Below are positions 1-7,596 of a stretch of 64,000 bases of DNA, piece by piece; within the stretch, counting starts at the first letter, position 1; each line of letters opens with the position of its first letter. The translations under genes and the position numbers were made by a program. The stretch is from positions 682,001 to 746,000 of the forward strand of contig NC_019902.2 of NCBI RefSeq assembly GCF_000321415.2, read 5' to 3'. The notes beneath the pieces were generated by a model. It ran no database searches. It saw only the letters and a program-made list of their open reading frames with translations, and was not told the origin of the DNA. This DNA comes from Thioalkalivibrio nitratireducens DSM 14787. Its GTDB lineage: Bacteria > Pseudomonadota > Gammaproteobacteria > Ectothiorhodospirales > Ectothiorhodospiraceae.

Positions 1-357
1 GATGACCCGCCACAAGCTGAACAGGTGCGGCAGCTTTTCTCGGGCGCTGAGCGGCAACGCGCGACCTATTTTGTGCCGCTCCTCGTCGTGCTGGAGAGCA
101 TCTGGGTACTGGAGTCCGCCTACCAGGTAGGGCGCAACGAGCTCATAGAGGTATTCAGCGATTTGTTGTTATTACCTGTTCTCGAATTCGAACAGCGCGA
201 AGCCGTGCAGGCGATGCTGCAGACGGCTGGGAACGACCCGCTGGATTTGCCTGATCTCCTGATCGCGAAAAGTGCGCTGCGGAACGGCTGTGACTGCATT
301 GTGACCTTCGACAAAAAGGCCGCGCGAAGCGATGCCTTCGAGTTGCTGACACCCTGA
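1..357 (+). CDS. PIN-domain toxin, 5' end outside window
   Basis: The frame is open from base 1, so the start lies upstream and only the C-terminal part (about 118 codons) is visible. The motif DLLIAKSALRNGCD followed by IVTFDKKAAR is the typical C-terminal half of a PIN-domain ribonuclease (VapC-like), with the acidic residues that bind Mg2+. It ends at TGA 355-357. VapC-type toxins cut tRNA or rRNA and are neutralised by a partner that is usually encoded upstream, here out of view. The family call is fairly sure; the target and partner are unknown. Confidence 0.75.
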   Translation, partial: DDPPQAEQVRQLFSGAERQRATYFVPLLVVLESIWVLESAYQVGRNELIEVFSDLLLLPVLEFEQREAVQAMLQTAGNDPLDLPDLLIAKSALRNGCDCIVTFDKKAARSDAFELLTP

Positions 358-544
358 TCAATTCCGGGGACAGTTTACCCAAGCCGGGCGTGCGCCAGAT
401 CGAGAGGCCTCAGGGAATAGGCTGAGCACGACCATCTTGGCAGAAACCCCCGGCGTGCGAGAGCCCGGCCCGTTGAGCGCCGGCGTTTGGCGCGCCTGCG
501 GCGCGTTCGCGAGCAGGCTCGCTCCCGCAGGGGGAACTGGACGA

Positions 545-597
545 AATGTTGCTCATTTCACTCAAAAACGTTACGTTGACTGAAATGGGCGACATGT
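545..597. promoter_or_regulatory. Candidate operator before the XRE antitoxin
   Basis: GCTCATTTCA (551-560) and TGAAATGGGC (581-590) form an inverted repeat separated by 20 bases, and the similarity extends a few bases outward on both sides. It ends 11 bases before the start of the helix-turn-helix antitoxin gene. Such genes usually repress their own operon, so this is a plausible autoregulatory site. This is inferred from symmetry and position only. Confidence 0.45.
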
Positions 598-607
598 TGG
601 GGCCGAT

Positions 608-1072
608 ATGCCGGCTAGCATCCCGCATTTGACGACCGAAGCGCTGCAGCGTCATGCCCGTGAACTGGCGCAGGTGTTGCGCCAGCGCCGCAAGGCTTTG
701 GGTGTGACGGTGCAGAATGCGGCGGCTGCGGCCGGGATGTCCCGCGATACCTGGTATCGCATGGAGCGCGGCGAGTTGACGGTCACCATCGCGGCTTGGT
801 TCAACGCGCTCGCGGTATTGGGGCTGCGCTTTGGTGTCGGTTTGGACAAGCCGGAAACCGAGGCTGCGGCGAGCGATACGATCCCGCTGGCAATCGCCTT
901 GGCAGAGTACCCGCAGCTTGCGGCGCTTGCCTGGCCGATGGGTGAGAAGACGGTGCTGACGCCGCGCGAGGCGTTCGATGTCTATGCGCGGAATGAGCGG
1001 CATCTGAACGTGGCCGCGTTGACTCCGCGGGAAAAAGCCTTGATCGACAACCTGCGCACGCTGTTTGCCTGA
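608..1072 (+). CDS. XRE-family antitoxin of an AbiE-like nucleotidyltransferase module
   Basis: This 154-residue protein has an N-terminal helix-turn-helix (about residues 20-60, including GMSRDTWYRMERGEL) and a C-terminal half without a recognised fold. The next gene starts 2 bases after its stop and encodes an AbiEii-type nucleotidyltransferase, so this is the cognate antitoxin and probable repressor of the pair. An inverted repeat just upstream is a candidate operator. The antitoxin is intact although its toxin gene has been split by an insertion element. The pairing is inferred from context. Confidence 0.75.
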   Translation: MPASIPHLTTEALQRHARELAQVLRQRRKALGVTVQNAAAAAGMSRDTWYRMERGELTVTIAAWFNALAVLGLRFGVGLDKPETEAAASDTIPLAIALAEYPQLAALAWPMGEKTVLTPREAFDVYARNERHLNVAALTPREKALIDNLRTLFA

Positions 1073-1264
1073 TCATGTTCGCCCGACCGCATCACCAGCG
1101 TGTTCACGAAGTGCTGCTGGCGCTGGATGCAGCCTTGCTGCGCGAACACGAGTGTTACTTTGGCGGCGGCACGGCGATTGTCTTGCAGCGCGATGAGTAT
1201 CGCGAATCCGTCGTTATGGACTTCATGGTGTCGGACGTCACGCGCTACCGCGCGTTGCGTAGGG

Positions 1265-3687
1265 CTGCCCTATACCCACATCTAGTGCTGGACAAACGCC
1301 TGCCGGCCGGGTACCGTGCCGGGCATGTGGGAGCAGAGCCAGATCAAGCGCACGTTGAGCGCGCCGGCGAACCTGGCTCGGGTGCAGGCGCTGATCCGGG
1401 AAGCGCCGGAGTTGCACCGCACGGGGCTTGCGGACCGGGTCTGTGCCACGTTGGGTTTTCTCGATGCGCGTGGGCGCGTGCAGCGGGCGGGCTGTTTGAA
1501 GGCGCTGCGGGCGCTGGAGCGTGCAGGCCGGATCACGCTGCCGCCTGCGCGCAGCACCCCGGGGCGCGGGGGCCAGGGCCGGCGTCTGGGGGAGGCGGTG
1601 CCGGCACCGCAAGGCGTGGGCCGCGAGGTCACCGAGCTGGAGGGCCTGGAGCTGGTACGGGTGGACACCGCCGAACACCGGGCGCTCTGGAATGAGCTGA
1701 TGGCGCGTGAGCACCCGCGCGGGATGGGGCCGCTGGTGGGCGCGCAGGTGCGCTATCTGGTGGGTTCGGCACAGGGCTGGCTGGGGGCGCTGGGGTTCGC
1801 GGCGTCGGCACTACAGCTGGCCGCCCGCGATGCCTGGATCGGCTGGGATCCGGCGCTGCGGGAACGCCATCGGCATCGTGTTGTTGGCTTGAATCGGTTC
1901 CTGCTGCGTCCGGGCGTTTCCTGTCGGAACCTCGCCTCGTGGACACTGGGTCGGGCGTTTCGGCGGCTGGGGGCTGACTTCGAGGCCTGCCATGGGTATC
2001 GTCCCTGGCTGGTGGAGACCTTCATCGAGCCTCCGCACACCGGGGTCAGCCTGCGGGCGTCGAACTGGCGTTTTGTGGGCGAGACCTGTGGCCGGGGTCG
2101 CCAGGATCGCGGCCACGCCGCGGAAGAGACACGCAAGGCGATCTATGTCTATGAACTCGAACCCGACTGGCGCGCACGGTTGGGCGTCGGTCCGGCACCG
2201 GCACGAGGCGACACGCCGCTGGAACCCGCCGAGGGTCTGGATGCGCAGCAGTGGGCTGAACACGAGTTCGGGGGTGCGCCCCTGGGGGACAAGCGATTGA
2301 CGAAACGACTGGTGGACAGCGCCCGGCGCCAGGGCGAGGATCCGCTGCGCGCGTTCACCGCGGTGGCCCGCGACGACTGGGCGGCGGTGAAGGGCTACTA
2401 CCGGCTGATCGACCAGCCGGAGGACTCCGACGTGACGCCGGAGCATATCCTGGCGCCGCATCGGGCGTGCACGCAGCGCCGGATGCAGGCGCAGGCAACG
2501 GTGCTGTGCCTGCAGGATGGCACCGATCTGAACTTCACCACCCGCCCGCAGACGCGCGGCGTCGGGGTCATCGGCCGCAACCAAACCGGTGCCGAGAGTC
2601 TGGGGCTGCATCTGCACTCGACGCTGGCGGTCAACGCCGACGGGCTGCCGCTGGGCGTGCTGCAAGCGCAGTTCGAGGCGCCGCAGCCGCGGGGCGACGC
2701 GGAACCGGCGCAGGAAGAGAAAAAGAGCTTCCGCTGGATCGCCGGTCTGCGCGATGCAGCGGCACTGGCGGCGACCCTCCCCAATACCCGGGTGATCAGT
2801 GTCGCCGACCGGGAGGCCGATGCGTTCGAGCTCTATGTCGAGCAGCAGCGTCACCCCGCGGTGGAGCTGGTGATCCGCGCCCAGCACAACCGCCGGCTTG
2901 CCGACGGGCGGCGCCTGTTCGAGGTCGCCCGGGCGACGGCGAGCCGCGGCTCGGTCGAACTCCCGGTCGATGGCCAGAGCCTGCGCACCAAGACCAGCAA
3001 GCGCCCCGAGCGCCTGGGCCGAGCGGCACGGACCGCGGAACTGGAACTGCGCTACACCCCGATCACGCTCCGTGGCACACCCGCCGGTGCCGATCAGCCC
3101 GTGACCCTCGAACTGACCGTGGTGCATGCGCTGGAACGGGATCCGCCGAAAGGGGAAAAGCCACTCGAATGGTTCGTCCTGACCACGCTGGCCGTCGCCT
3201 CGGCCGAACAGGCCGCCGAAATCTTGCGCTGGTACCGCCTGCGCTGGCGCATCGAGGACTGGCACCGGGTGCTGAAATCGGGTTGCAAGATCGACGAACT
3301 CGGCCATCACAGCGTCGAGCGCCTGGAACGCGCCATCGCGATCCGGCTGGTCATCGCCTGGCGCGTGATGCTGATGACCCTGCTGGGCCGCGAGGCCCCG
3401 GCGTTGCCGCCGGAACTGCTGTTCTCGGACGTCGAACTGCGGGTGCTCGGCGACTACGCCCAGTCCCGGCGCCGGCCCCGCCCCACCCGTCTCCAGGAAG
3501 CGGTCCGCGAAGTCGCCATCCTCGGTGGGTACACCAACCGCAATCACGATCCGCCGCCTGGCCACCAACTGATGTGGCACGGCTACGCCAAACTCACCAC
3601 CATGTCCTTTGCCTACGCTTTACGAGATGAAATCGAATGACACCGCCCCGTATCGACTGGTCTGCGCAACTTGTGGGTAAAGGGCAG
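1265..3687 (+). mobile_element. IS4-family (Tn5-like) insertion sequence with DruA-like fusion transposase
   Basis: The element is 2423 bp. The left end CTGCCCTATACCCACA (1265-1280) and the right end, complement CTGCCCTTTACCCACA (3672-3687), form a 16-bp terminal inverted repeat with one mismatch. It is flanked by an exact 8-bp target duplication, GCGTAGGG, at 1257-1264 and 3688-3695. Removing the element and one duplication restores the host reading frame, which fixes both boundaries. It carries one transposase gene. Confidence 0.93.
1316..3640 (+). CDS. IS4-family DDE transposase with N-terminal DruA-like domain
   Basis: The protein has 774 residues from GTG 1316; ATG 1325 is an equally good start. 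Residues about 30-250 resemble the DUF4338/DruA-type domain (EHPRGMGPLVGAQVRYLV, LLRPGVSCRNLASWTLGR). Residues about 310-774 are a Tn5/IS50-like DDE transposase: D401 in LCLQDGTDLNF, D498 in ISVADREADAFE, and E647 within the YREK signature YRLRWRIEDWHRVLK (Y640, K654). No frameshift is seen, so it may be functional. It cuts and pastes its own element. The role of the DruA-like part is unknown; it should not be read as a Druantia defence system. Confidence 0.88.
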   Translation: MPGMWEQSQIKRTLSAPANLARVQALIREAPELHRTGLADRVCATLGFLDARGRVQRAGCLKALRALERAGRITLPPARSTPGRGGQGRRLGEAVPAPQGVGREVTELEGLELVRVDTAEHRALWNELMAREHPRGMGPLVGAQVRYLVGSAQGWLGALGFAASALQLAARDAWIGWDPALRERHRHRVVGLNRFLLRPGVSCRNLASWTLGRAFRRLGADFEACHGYRPWLVETFIEPPHTGVSLRASNWRFVGETCGRGRQDRGHAAEETRKAIYVYELEPDWRARLGVGPAPARGDTPLEPAEGLDAQQWAEHEFGGAPLGDKRLTKRLVDSARRQGEDPLRAFTAVARDDWAAVKGYYRLIDQPEDSDVTPEHILAPHRACTQRRMQAQATVLCLQDGTDLNFTTRPQTRGVGVIGRNQTGAESLGLHLHSTLAVNADGLPLGVLQAQFEAPQPRGDAEPAQEEKKSFRWIAGLRDAAALAATLPNTRVISVADREADAFELYVEQQRHPAVELVIRAQHNRRLADGRRLFEVARATASRGSVELPVDGQSLRTKTSKRPERLGRAARTAELELRYTPITLRGTPAGADQPVTLELTVVHALERDPPKGEKPLEWFVLTTLAVASAEQAAEILRWYRLRWRIEDWHRVLKSGCKIDELGHHSVERLERAIAIRLVIAWRVMLMTLLGREAPALPPELLFSDVELRVLGDYAQSRRRPRPTRLQEAVREVAILGGYTNRNHDPPPGHQLMWHGYAKLTTMSFAYALRDEIE

Positions 3688-4249
3688 GCGTAGGGTGCTG
3701 CAAGACCGCGATACCTTGGCGCGGTTCTTTGGGCTGGGGCGAGGCCCGCTCGCGGCGCTGCCAGAGGTGCGTGCGGATCAGTATGGGATTCGCGCTGCGT
3801 TGCCACTGAAGACCGGTTCGATCAAGTTCGAGATTGTGTTCGAGGCGCGCATGACCTTGGATCGTCCCGGCCCCGAGGATCAGATTGTTGGCATTGCTAC
3901 GCTGGCGCAGGTGGATCTCGTGGCCACCAAGTTGCTCGCCAACGTGGACCGCTGGGCCGATGACGGTGTGATGAGCCGTGACATCCTGGATCTGGCGATG
4001 CTGCAGCCGACACCGAAAACCTGGAGCGCTGCGGTGCAGAAGGCCGAAGACGCATACGGCGCGGCCGTGTTGCAATCGCTGAAAAAGGCACGGGCGCGGT
4101 TGCTCGACGATCCGCAGCGTCTTGCGCGCTGCATCGAGGCGCTGCAAGTCAGTACGCCGCAAGCGCTTCTCTACCAGCGCCTGAAGGCATTGCCTTGAGC
4201 AGGCATTCGGGGCAATCGTGCAAAGCGGCGAGGGCGTTGGGATTGGCTT

Positions 4250-4345
4250 CGTGAAGCTGGCCACCCATTCCGCGTCTAGCGGGCCGTGGATTCCACGTGA
4301 AGCCGGCCACTCGTTCCGGGGATGCCGGCCACCCGGGTATCGGAG
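4250..4345. repeat. Short tandem-like motif resembling IS21-type ends
   Basis: Three copies of a motif close to GAAGCCGGCCACYC occur at about 4253, 4299 and 4321. IS21-family ends often contain repeated sites of this appearance, so this may be the scar of such an element. No transposase is present. Low confidence. Confidence 0.25.
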
Positions 4346-4411
4346 CGAAGCGACGCGGGTTGTGCATGGTTACGGGAATCGGGTCCTCGGGGTGAAGCCG
4401 CCGGGTCGTCA

Positions 4412-4779
4412 CGGCGCCCGTGGCGCAGGGCTACGCACAGGCCGCGCAGGCACTCGGGGTGCCGGCCGAGCGCCTCGCGGTGCTGGACACGCCCACCGAT
4501 ACCGCGCAGGAGGCGTACGCGGTGCGCGAATTCCTGGGCACGGAGGCGCGCTTCGTACTGGTGACATCGGCCTCGTACATGCCGCGCGCGGTGCGGCATT
4601 TCGAGCGGGTGGGATTGGCGCCGATTGCCTCGCCCACGCATTACCTGACGGGGCGCGATGGGCCGCACCGGCTGAGGTAATGGGTGCCGTCGTCGGATGC
4701 GCTGCGCAAGACGGAACGCGCGGTGTACGAGACCCTGGGCCTGTGGGCGCTGGAGTGGGATCACCGGCGCGGGTTGTAG
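4412..4779 (+). pseudogene. C-terminal fragment of a YdcF/SanA-family gene
   Basis: The sequence is closely similar to the second half of the intact gene at 7597-8370: LGVPAERLAVLDTPTDTAQ, then RHFERVGLAPIASPTHY. The intact copy reads HRLGYWVPSS, whereas here the tyrosine codon is TAA (4678-4680), after which homology continues to TAG 4777-4779. There is no N-terminal membrane segment and no start region. It is therefore a dead partial duplicate, one of three such fragments in the window. Confidence 0.85.
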
Positions 4780-4803
4780 GCGGGTGGTGCGGCCGCTGTG
4801 CGG

Positions 4804-4876
4804 GCATTCGCGTGCAAGGCACGCTCCTACAACACCACCCCACGCCCCTGTAGGAGCGAGCCTTGCACGCGAATGC
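4804..4876. repeat. Long hairpin repeat (28-base arms, 17-base loop)
   Basis: Bases 4804-4831 and 4849-4876 are inverted copies matching at 27 of 28 positions, around GTGCAAGGCACGCTCCTACA. Shorter relatives of the arm occur at about 23,690 and 30,040. It looks like a REP-type palindrome distinct from the R1 family. There is no T-tract, so it is not a standard terminator. Confidence 0.7.
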
Positions 4877-4911
4877 AGCTTCAAACCGGGGTCTGACCCC
4901 TTGCTTTTCTC

Positions 4912-5100
4912 ATGCCTTTGATTCTTCTTCACGGCTGGTCGGACACCAGCGCTTCGTTTACCCACCTGGCGCGGCATTTGGCGCGGGTCGGGGCGGTGGC
5001 GGGCGGCGACGTTCGCTCGATTTCGCTCGGCGATTACCTGTCGATGAGCGACGATCTGCGCTTCGACGACCTGCAGGCGGCGCTGGACCGGGCCTGGGAC
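4912..5100 (+). pseudogene. N-terminal fragment of an alpha/beta hydrolase
   Basis: The reading LILLHGWSDTSASFTHLARHL is the start of an alpha/beta hydrolase (HGWSD, strand and oxyanion region). Similarity stops near RAWDDHG at about 5100, and the frame then runs through unrelated repeat-like sequence to a stop at 5157. The missing middle section resembles the fragment at 7139-7342, suggesting that one gene was broken and its parts separated. Confidence 0.7.
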
Positions 5101-5192
5101 GATCACGGGTCTGCGCAACGGGGTTCAGACCTTGCCTTATGCCTCGTCGATGCATAGTGGGCTTTCCAGGGATGGACACAGGGGGGGCGAGG

Positions 5193-5397
5193 GTGGCTCG
5201 ACCGTTACGTGCGGAGTATCCATGGACGCTGGATCACGTGACCGCCAGTGGTAACTGGCGAGGCCGGATCTACCTTGATGAAGCGGATCATCGGCGGTTC
5301 GTCGAGACCTGGCGCAAGCGGTGCAGCGGTTCAACCAAGTGCTTTCGGCGTACTGCCTGATGGGCCACCACTACCACGTGCTGGTGGCGAAATCTGA
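5193..5397 (+). pseudogene. REP-associated tyrosine transposase (RAYT) remnant
   Basis: Starting at GTG 5193 the frame reads ARPLRAEYPWTLDHVTASGN. After ETW, near 5312, it must shift by one base to continue as AQAVQRFNQVLSAYCLMG followed by HHYHVLV. This is the N-terminal half of a Y1/HUH transposase of the REP-associated type. The metal-binding HYH is present, but the catalytic tyrosine region is absent. It is frameshifted and truncated. RAYTs mobilise REP sequences, which are very abundant here. Confidence 0.8.
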
Positions 5398-5423
5398 CCC
5401 CATGGGTGACCCCATGGGCTGTG

Positions 5424-5855
5424 TCAGTGCTTGCCTGGTTCAGCCACGAAGGGGTTGACGATCTCTACGCCGGCAAACCGGCGCCCTGCCTGCATGTCTT
5501 CGGAAAACAGGACGGCACAATCGGCCTGGATCGCCATCTGAACGATCATCCCATCCCAGAACGAAAGCTGATGTTCGATAGACAACCGCGCCGCCGATAC
5601 CACGTCATTGGTCCGAGGCGTCATCACATCGGCGCGAGCAAACAACATCAGCTTTTCGGTCGCAATACCGGGGTCGACACCCAGCTTGCGGGTTGCGGCC
5701 CAGAAATACTCCTGCAGCACCTGGATCGAGATCACCGCACGCCCCGGGCTTCTATGCTCCTGCCACAGCGACAAGGCGCGATCCTGCTTTTCCGGCGCAT
5801 CCAGGTCGTCGGTGTAAACCAGCAGGTTGGTATCGAAAAAGCTACGAGCGCTCAT
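5424..5855 (-). CDS. PIN-domain toxin (VapC-like)
   Basis: This 143-residue protein begins MSARSFFDTNLLVYTDD, with the first Mg2+ ligand in FDTN, and ends with the acidic cluster in LSFWDGMIV and a VLFSEDMQ strand. The length is normal for VapC ribonucleases. The chosen ATG at 5855 overlaps the end of the antitoxin gene by 14 bases, implying translational coupling. Four codons further upstream another ATG exists but would lie deeper in the partner gene. It probably cleaves an RNA target; which one cannot be told. Confidence 0.85.
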   Translation of the reverse strand: MSARSFFDTNLLVYTDDLDAPEKQDRALSLWQEHRSPGRAVISIQVLQEYFWAATRKLGVDPGIATEKLMLFARADVMTPRTNDVVSAARLSIEHQLSFWDGMIVQMAIQADCAVLFSEDMQAGRRFAGVEIVNPFVAEPGKH

Positions 5856-6072
5856 GCACTTCGTCACGGTTGAAGCGCCAGTCTCCGCGCCGGCCCTGCG
5901 ATAGCTTGCTCAATTCGCGCAGACGTTCGAATTCTTGGCTCGGCGCGCGCTGACCGGCAAGTTCCTCGAGGTAGTCGCGAATCAACTGGTTCAGACTCTT
6001 GCCCCGGCGGGCCGCCTCGGCCCTGGCCTTCTCGATCAACCTTTCATCGGCGGACAGCGTGATGTTCTTCAT
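5842..6072 (-). CDS. Antitoxin partner of the PIN toxin
   Basis: The 76-residue protein starts MKNITLSADERLIEKARAEA, continues GKSLNQLIRDYLEEL, and ends in a charged tail. The N-terminal ribbon-helix-helix-like pattern fits a DNA-binding VapB-type antitoxin, and the tail would wrap the toxin. Longer in-frame starts upstream are unlikely, because they would read through unrelated sequence. It is first in a two-gene operon running left and is divergent from the TacAT pair. Confidence 0.8.
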   Translation of the reverse strand: MKNITLSADERLIEKARAEAARRGKSLNQLIRDYLEELAGQRAPSQEFERLRELSKLSQGRRGDWRFNRDEVHERS

Positions 6073-6126
6073 GATCTTCTGTCCTGTGCACACAGGCACC
6101 CAGAATAGCATAGGGATCGGTCCACA

Positions 6127-6175
6127 GGGGCCAGCGGCATCGATGCGTTGCGTATATGCCGCCGGCCCTTTTTTT
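6127..6175 (+). terminator. Hairpin with T-tract, repeated at 24,531
   Basis: GGGGCCAGCGGCAT pairs with ATGCCGCCGGCCC and is followed by seven T residues at 6169-6175. A near copy of the whole 49-base unit, including the flanking CCTGATTC, lies at 24,531-24,577. It could insulate the downstream TacAT operon from read-through. The fact that it recurs suggests that it is also a dispersed repeat. Confidence 0.5.
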
Positions 6176-6214
6176 CCTGATTCCTCAGCAGCGCGAAGTG
6201 ATGCGTTTGAGCGG

Positions 6215-6242
6215 TTGACATTTTTTTCGTGTGTGCCATTCT
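6215..6242 (+). promoter_or_regulatory. Candidate promoter of the tacAT-like operon
   Basis: A perfect TTGACA at 6215-6220 is followed after 16 bases by CATTCT (6237-6242), a weak -10. It lies 44 bases before the ATG of the antitoxin gene. The -35 is convincing and the -10 is not, so this is a candidate only. Confidence 0.4.
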
Positions 6243-6285
6243 GGCGCCAGCTACACGGAGGCTTGGCAACGAGAGGGGTGTCGCA

Positions 6286-6621
6286 ATGACAGCGGCAACG
6301 GGGAGAGAGCAGGAAAAGCGGTTGGTCGCCCGCGCCAATGCCGAGATTCATCGAATCATCCAGGAGGCGGCAGAGTGGCAGGGTTCGACCGTTTCCCAGT
6401 TCCTGCTGGATGCGGCGCTGGAGCGAGCCCGCGAGGTTACCGAGCGGGCCACGCGGATCCACACGAGCCGCGAGGCCTTCGAGAACATGATGGTGGCGCT
6501 GGATCAGCCTGCACGTCCCTTGCCCCGCCTGCGGCAGGCAGCGCGACGTTACAAGGAAGAGGCTCATGCCACGGATCCGGAAGGAGCAGCTGAGCAGAAA
6601 TCACCACCGCGCGGGCTTTGA
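6286..6621 (+). CDS. DUF1778/TacA-like antitoxin
   Basis: The 111-residue protein from ATG 6286 (preceded by GAGAGGGG) reads REQEKRLVARANAEIHRIIQ and QGSTVSQFLLDAALERA, the ribbon-helix-helix core of the DUF1778 family. These proteins repress their operon and bind GNAT toxins through the C-terminal helices. The gene overlaps the acetyltransferase gene by 56 bases. The toxin start is read in another frame inside the antitoxin tail, a usual arrangement for TacAT pairs. Confidence 0.85.
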   Translation: MTAATGREQEKRLVARANAEIHRIIQEAAEWQGSTVSQFLLDAALERAREVTERATRIHTSREAFENMMVALDQPARPLPRLRQAARRYKEEAHATDPEGAAEQKSPPRGL

Positions 6622-7081
6622 CTGCGGGGTCGAGGAGCTCAATACGTTCATTCGGAATACGGCCCGGCGACAGGACGAGCGCCATCTCGTGCGGACCACG
6701 GTGTTGGTCGATGTCGATCGCCCCGAGCGCATCCTTGCATACTACTCTACGGCTCCCTGCGAGATTGCACCGCCGCCAGGGGTGCCGGCCTGGAGGAACG
6801 ATCCTCACCCGGTGCCCTTCCTGCGGATGGCGCGGCTCGCTTCGGATCTAAGCGTTCGGGGGCGTGGCTTCGGTGAACTCGCGCTGCTTGCCGCCATTGA
6901 GGATGCCGCGACCATCTCCCGGGGATTTACCGCGATTGGTGGGCTGGTAGTGGATGCGAAGGATCAGCACGCGGCCGTTTTTTACGAGCGGTTCGGCTTT
7001 GTCAGGATCGAAAAAGCTGGACTCCAGCTCTTCATGCCCATTCAGGACTGCGTGTCCCTCATGGATGAGCCGGGGGCGTGA
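6566..7081 (+). CDS. GNAT-family toxin (TacT-like)
   Basis: This 171-residue N-acetyltransferase has the acetyl-CoA loop VRGRGFGELAL (about residues 94-104) and the catalytic tyrosine in AAVFYERFGF (about residue 138). TacT-type toxins acetylate the amino acid on charged tRNA and stop translation. AAGGAAGAGG before ATG 6566 is a good ribosome site. The DUF1778 antitoxin directly upstream fixes the assignment as a type II toxin. The gene looks intact. Confidence 0.87.
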   Translation: MPRIRKEQLSRNHHRAGFDCGVEELNTFIRNTARRQDERHLVRTTVLVDVDRPERILAYYSTAPCEIAPPPGVPAWRNDPHPVPFLRMARLASDLSVRGRGFGELALLAAIEDAATISRGFTAIGGLVVDAKDQHAAVFYERFGFVRIEKAGLQLFMPIQDCVSLMDEPGA

Positions 7082-7138
7082 TGAACATCGTCCCGCCTGG
7101 GGGCTCGGGTGGGGAGCGTGCCGCGCATGCCCTACGCC

Positions 7139-7342
7139 TGCGGCGTGGTCGTGCATTTGACCAGCGCGCTGATCGTGCGCGACTGGCTGAGCCGGTACTT
7201 CGCAGTGGACGCGTCGCCGGTGAAGCACCTGGTGATGCTGGCACCGGCCAGCTTCGGGTCGTCGCTCGCGCATATGGGGCGGTCGGTGCTGGGGCGGGCG
7301 ATGAAGGGCTTCGTGCGCCGCCAGGAGGGGCAGGGGCGCTGA
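7139..7342 (+). pseudogene. Middle fragment of an alpha/beta hydrolase
   Basis: The reading VVVHLTSALIVRDWLSRYF and VKHLVMLAPASFGSSLAHMG resembles the central part of lipase-like alpha/beta hydrolases, where the nucleophile motif would be HSTGAL. Here the serine position reads HLTSAL, so the catalytic serine appears lost. The frame ends at TGA 7340-7342. It may be the counterpart of the N-terminal fragment at 4912. Confidence 0.65.
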
Positions 7343-7424
7343 TGCGCGAGCGGGCTGCGGCCGGGCAAACCGTGCTGGTAGTGACCGCCTCGGCGGAACG
7401 AGCGGTGCGTGAGGCGCGCCGGCT

Positions 7425-7590
7425 GGATCGCCACGGGGCTTCGCCCCTCGCGATGACGGTGGGGGTTGGGGGCCGTCACTGCGAGCCCCGCAGGGGCGTG
7501 GCAGTCCACGCGGCGGCTGGATCGCCGCGGGCCTTTGCCACGGCCTTCGGCCTTGCAATGACAGGCCCTCGCGATAACGTTTCTGTGCGC
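7425..7590. repeat. R1 palindromic repeat array
   Basis: R1 consists of a head (GTCACTGCGAGCCCCG and GGGGCGTGGCAGTCC) and an inverted tail (GGATCGCCACGGGGCTTCG and CCCTCGCGATGACGG), arranged as REP/BIME-like pairs. This stretch holds one tail, one head and a second tail before the YdcF-family gene. Confidence 0.85.
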
Positions 7591-7596
7591 TGACGC

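Larger units (their letters stand above)
1075..4198 (+). pseudogene. AbiEii-type nucleotidyltransferase toxin split by an IS
   Basis: The 5' part (1075-1264) reads FGGGTAIVLQRDEYRES and continues in frame at 3696 once the insertion and one copy of the 8-bp duplication are removed (RALRR then VLQDRDTLARFF). The 3' part runs to 4198. The rejoined protein is about 229 residues and matches the nucleotidyltransferase AbiEii/AbiGii toxin family. The usual catalytic DxD near residues 47-49 reads VMD, so the first aspartate seems lost. The gene may therefore have been inactive before the IS arrived. The antitoxin upstream is intact. Confidence 0.8.

Noticed and set aside
1316-2100. Druantia anti-phage system
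   Set aside because: Only a DruA-like domain is present, fused to a transposase inside an IS; no druB-druE genes are nearby.
1811-3580. 589-codon open frame antisense to the IS4-type transposase
   Set aside because: High GC opens the complementary frame. The sense strand has the full DDE/YREK motifs.
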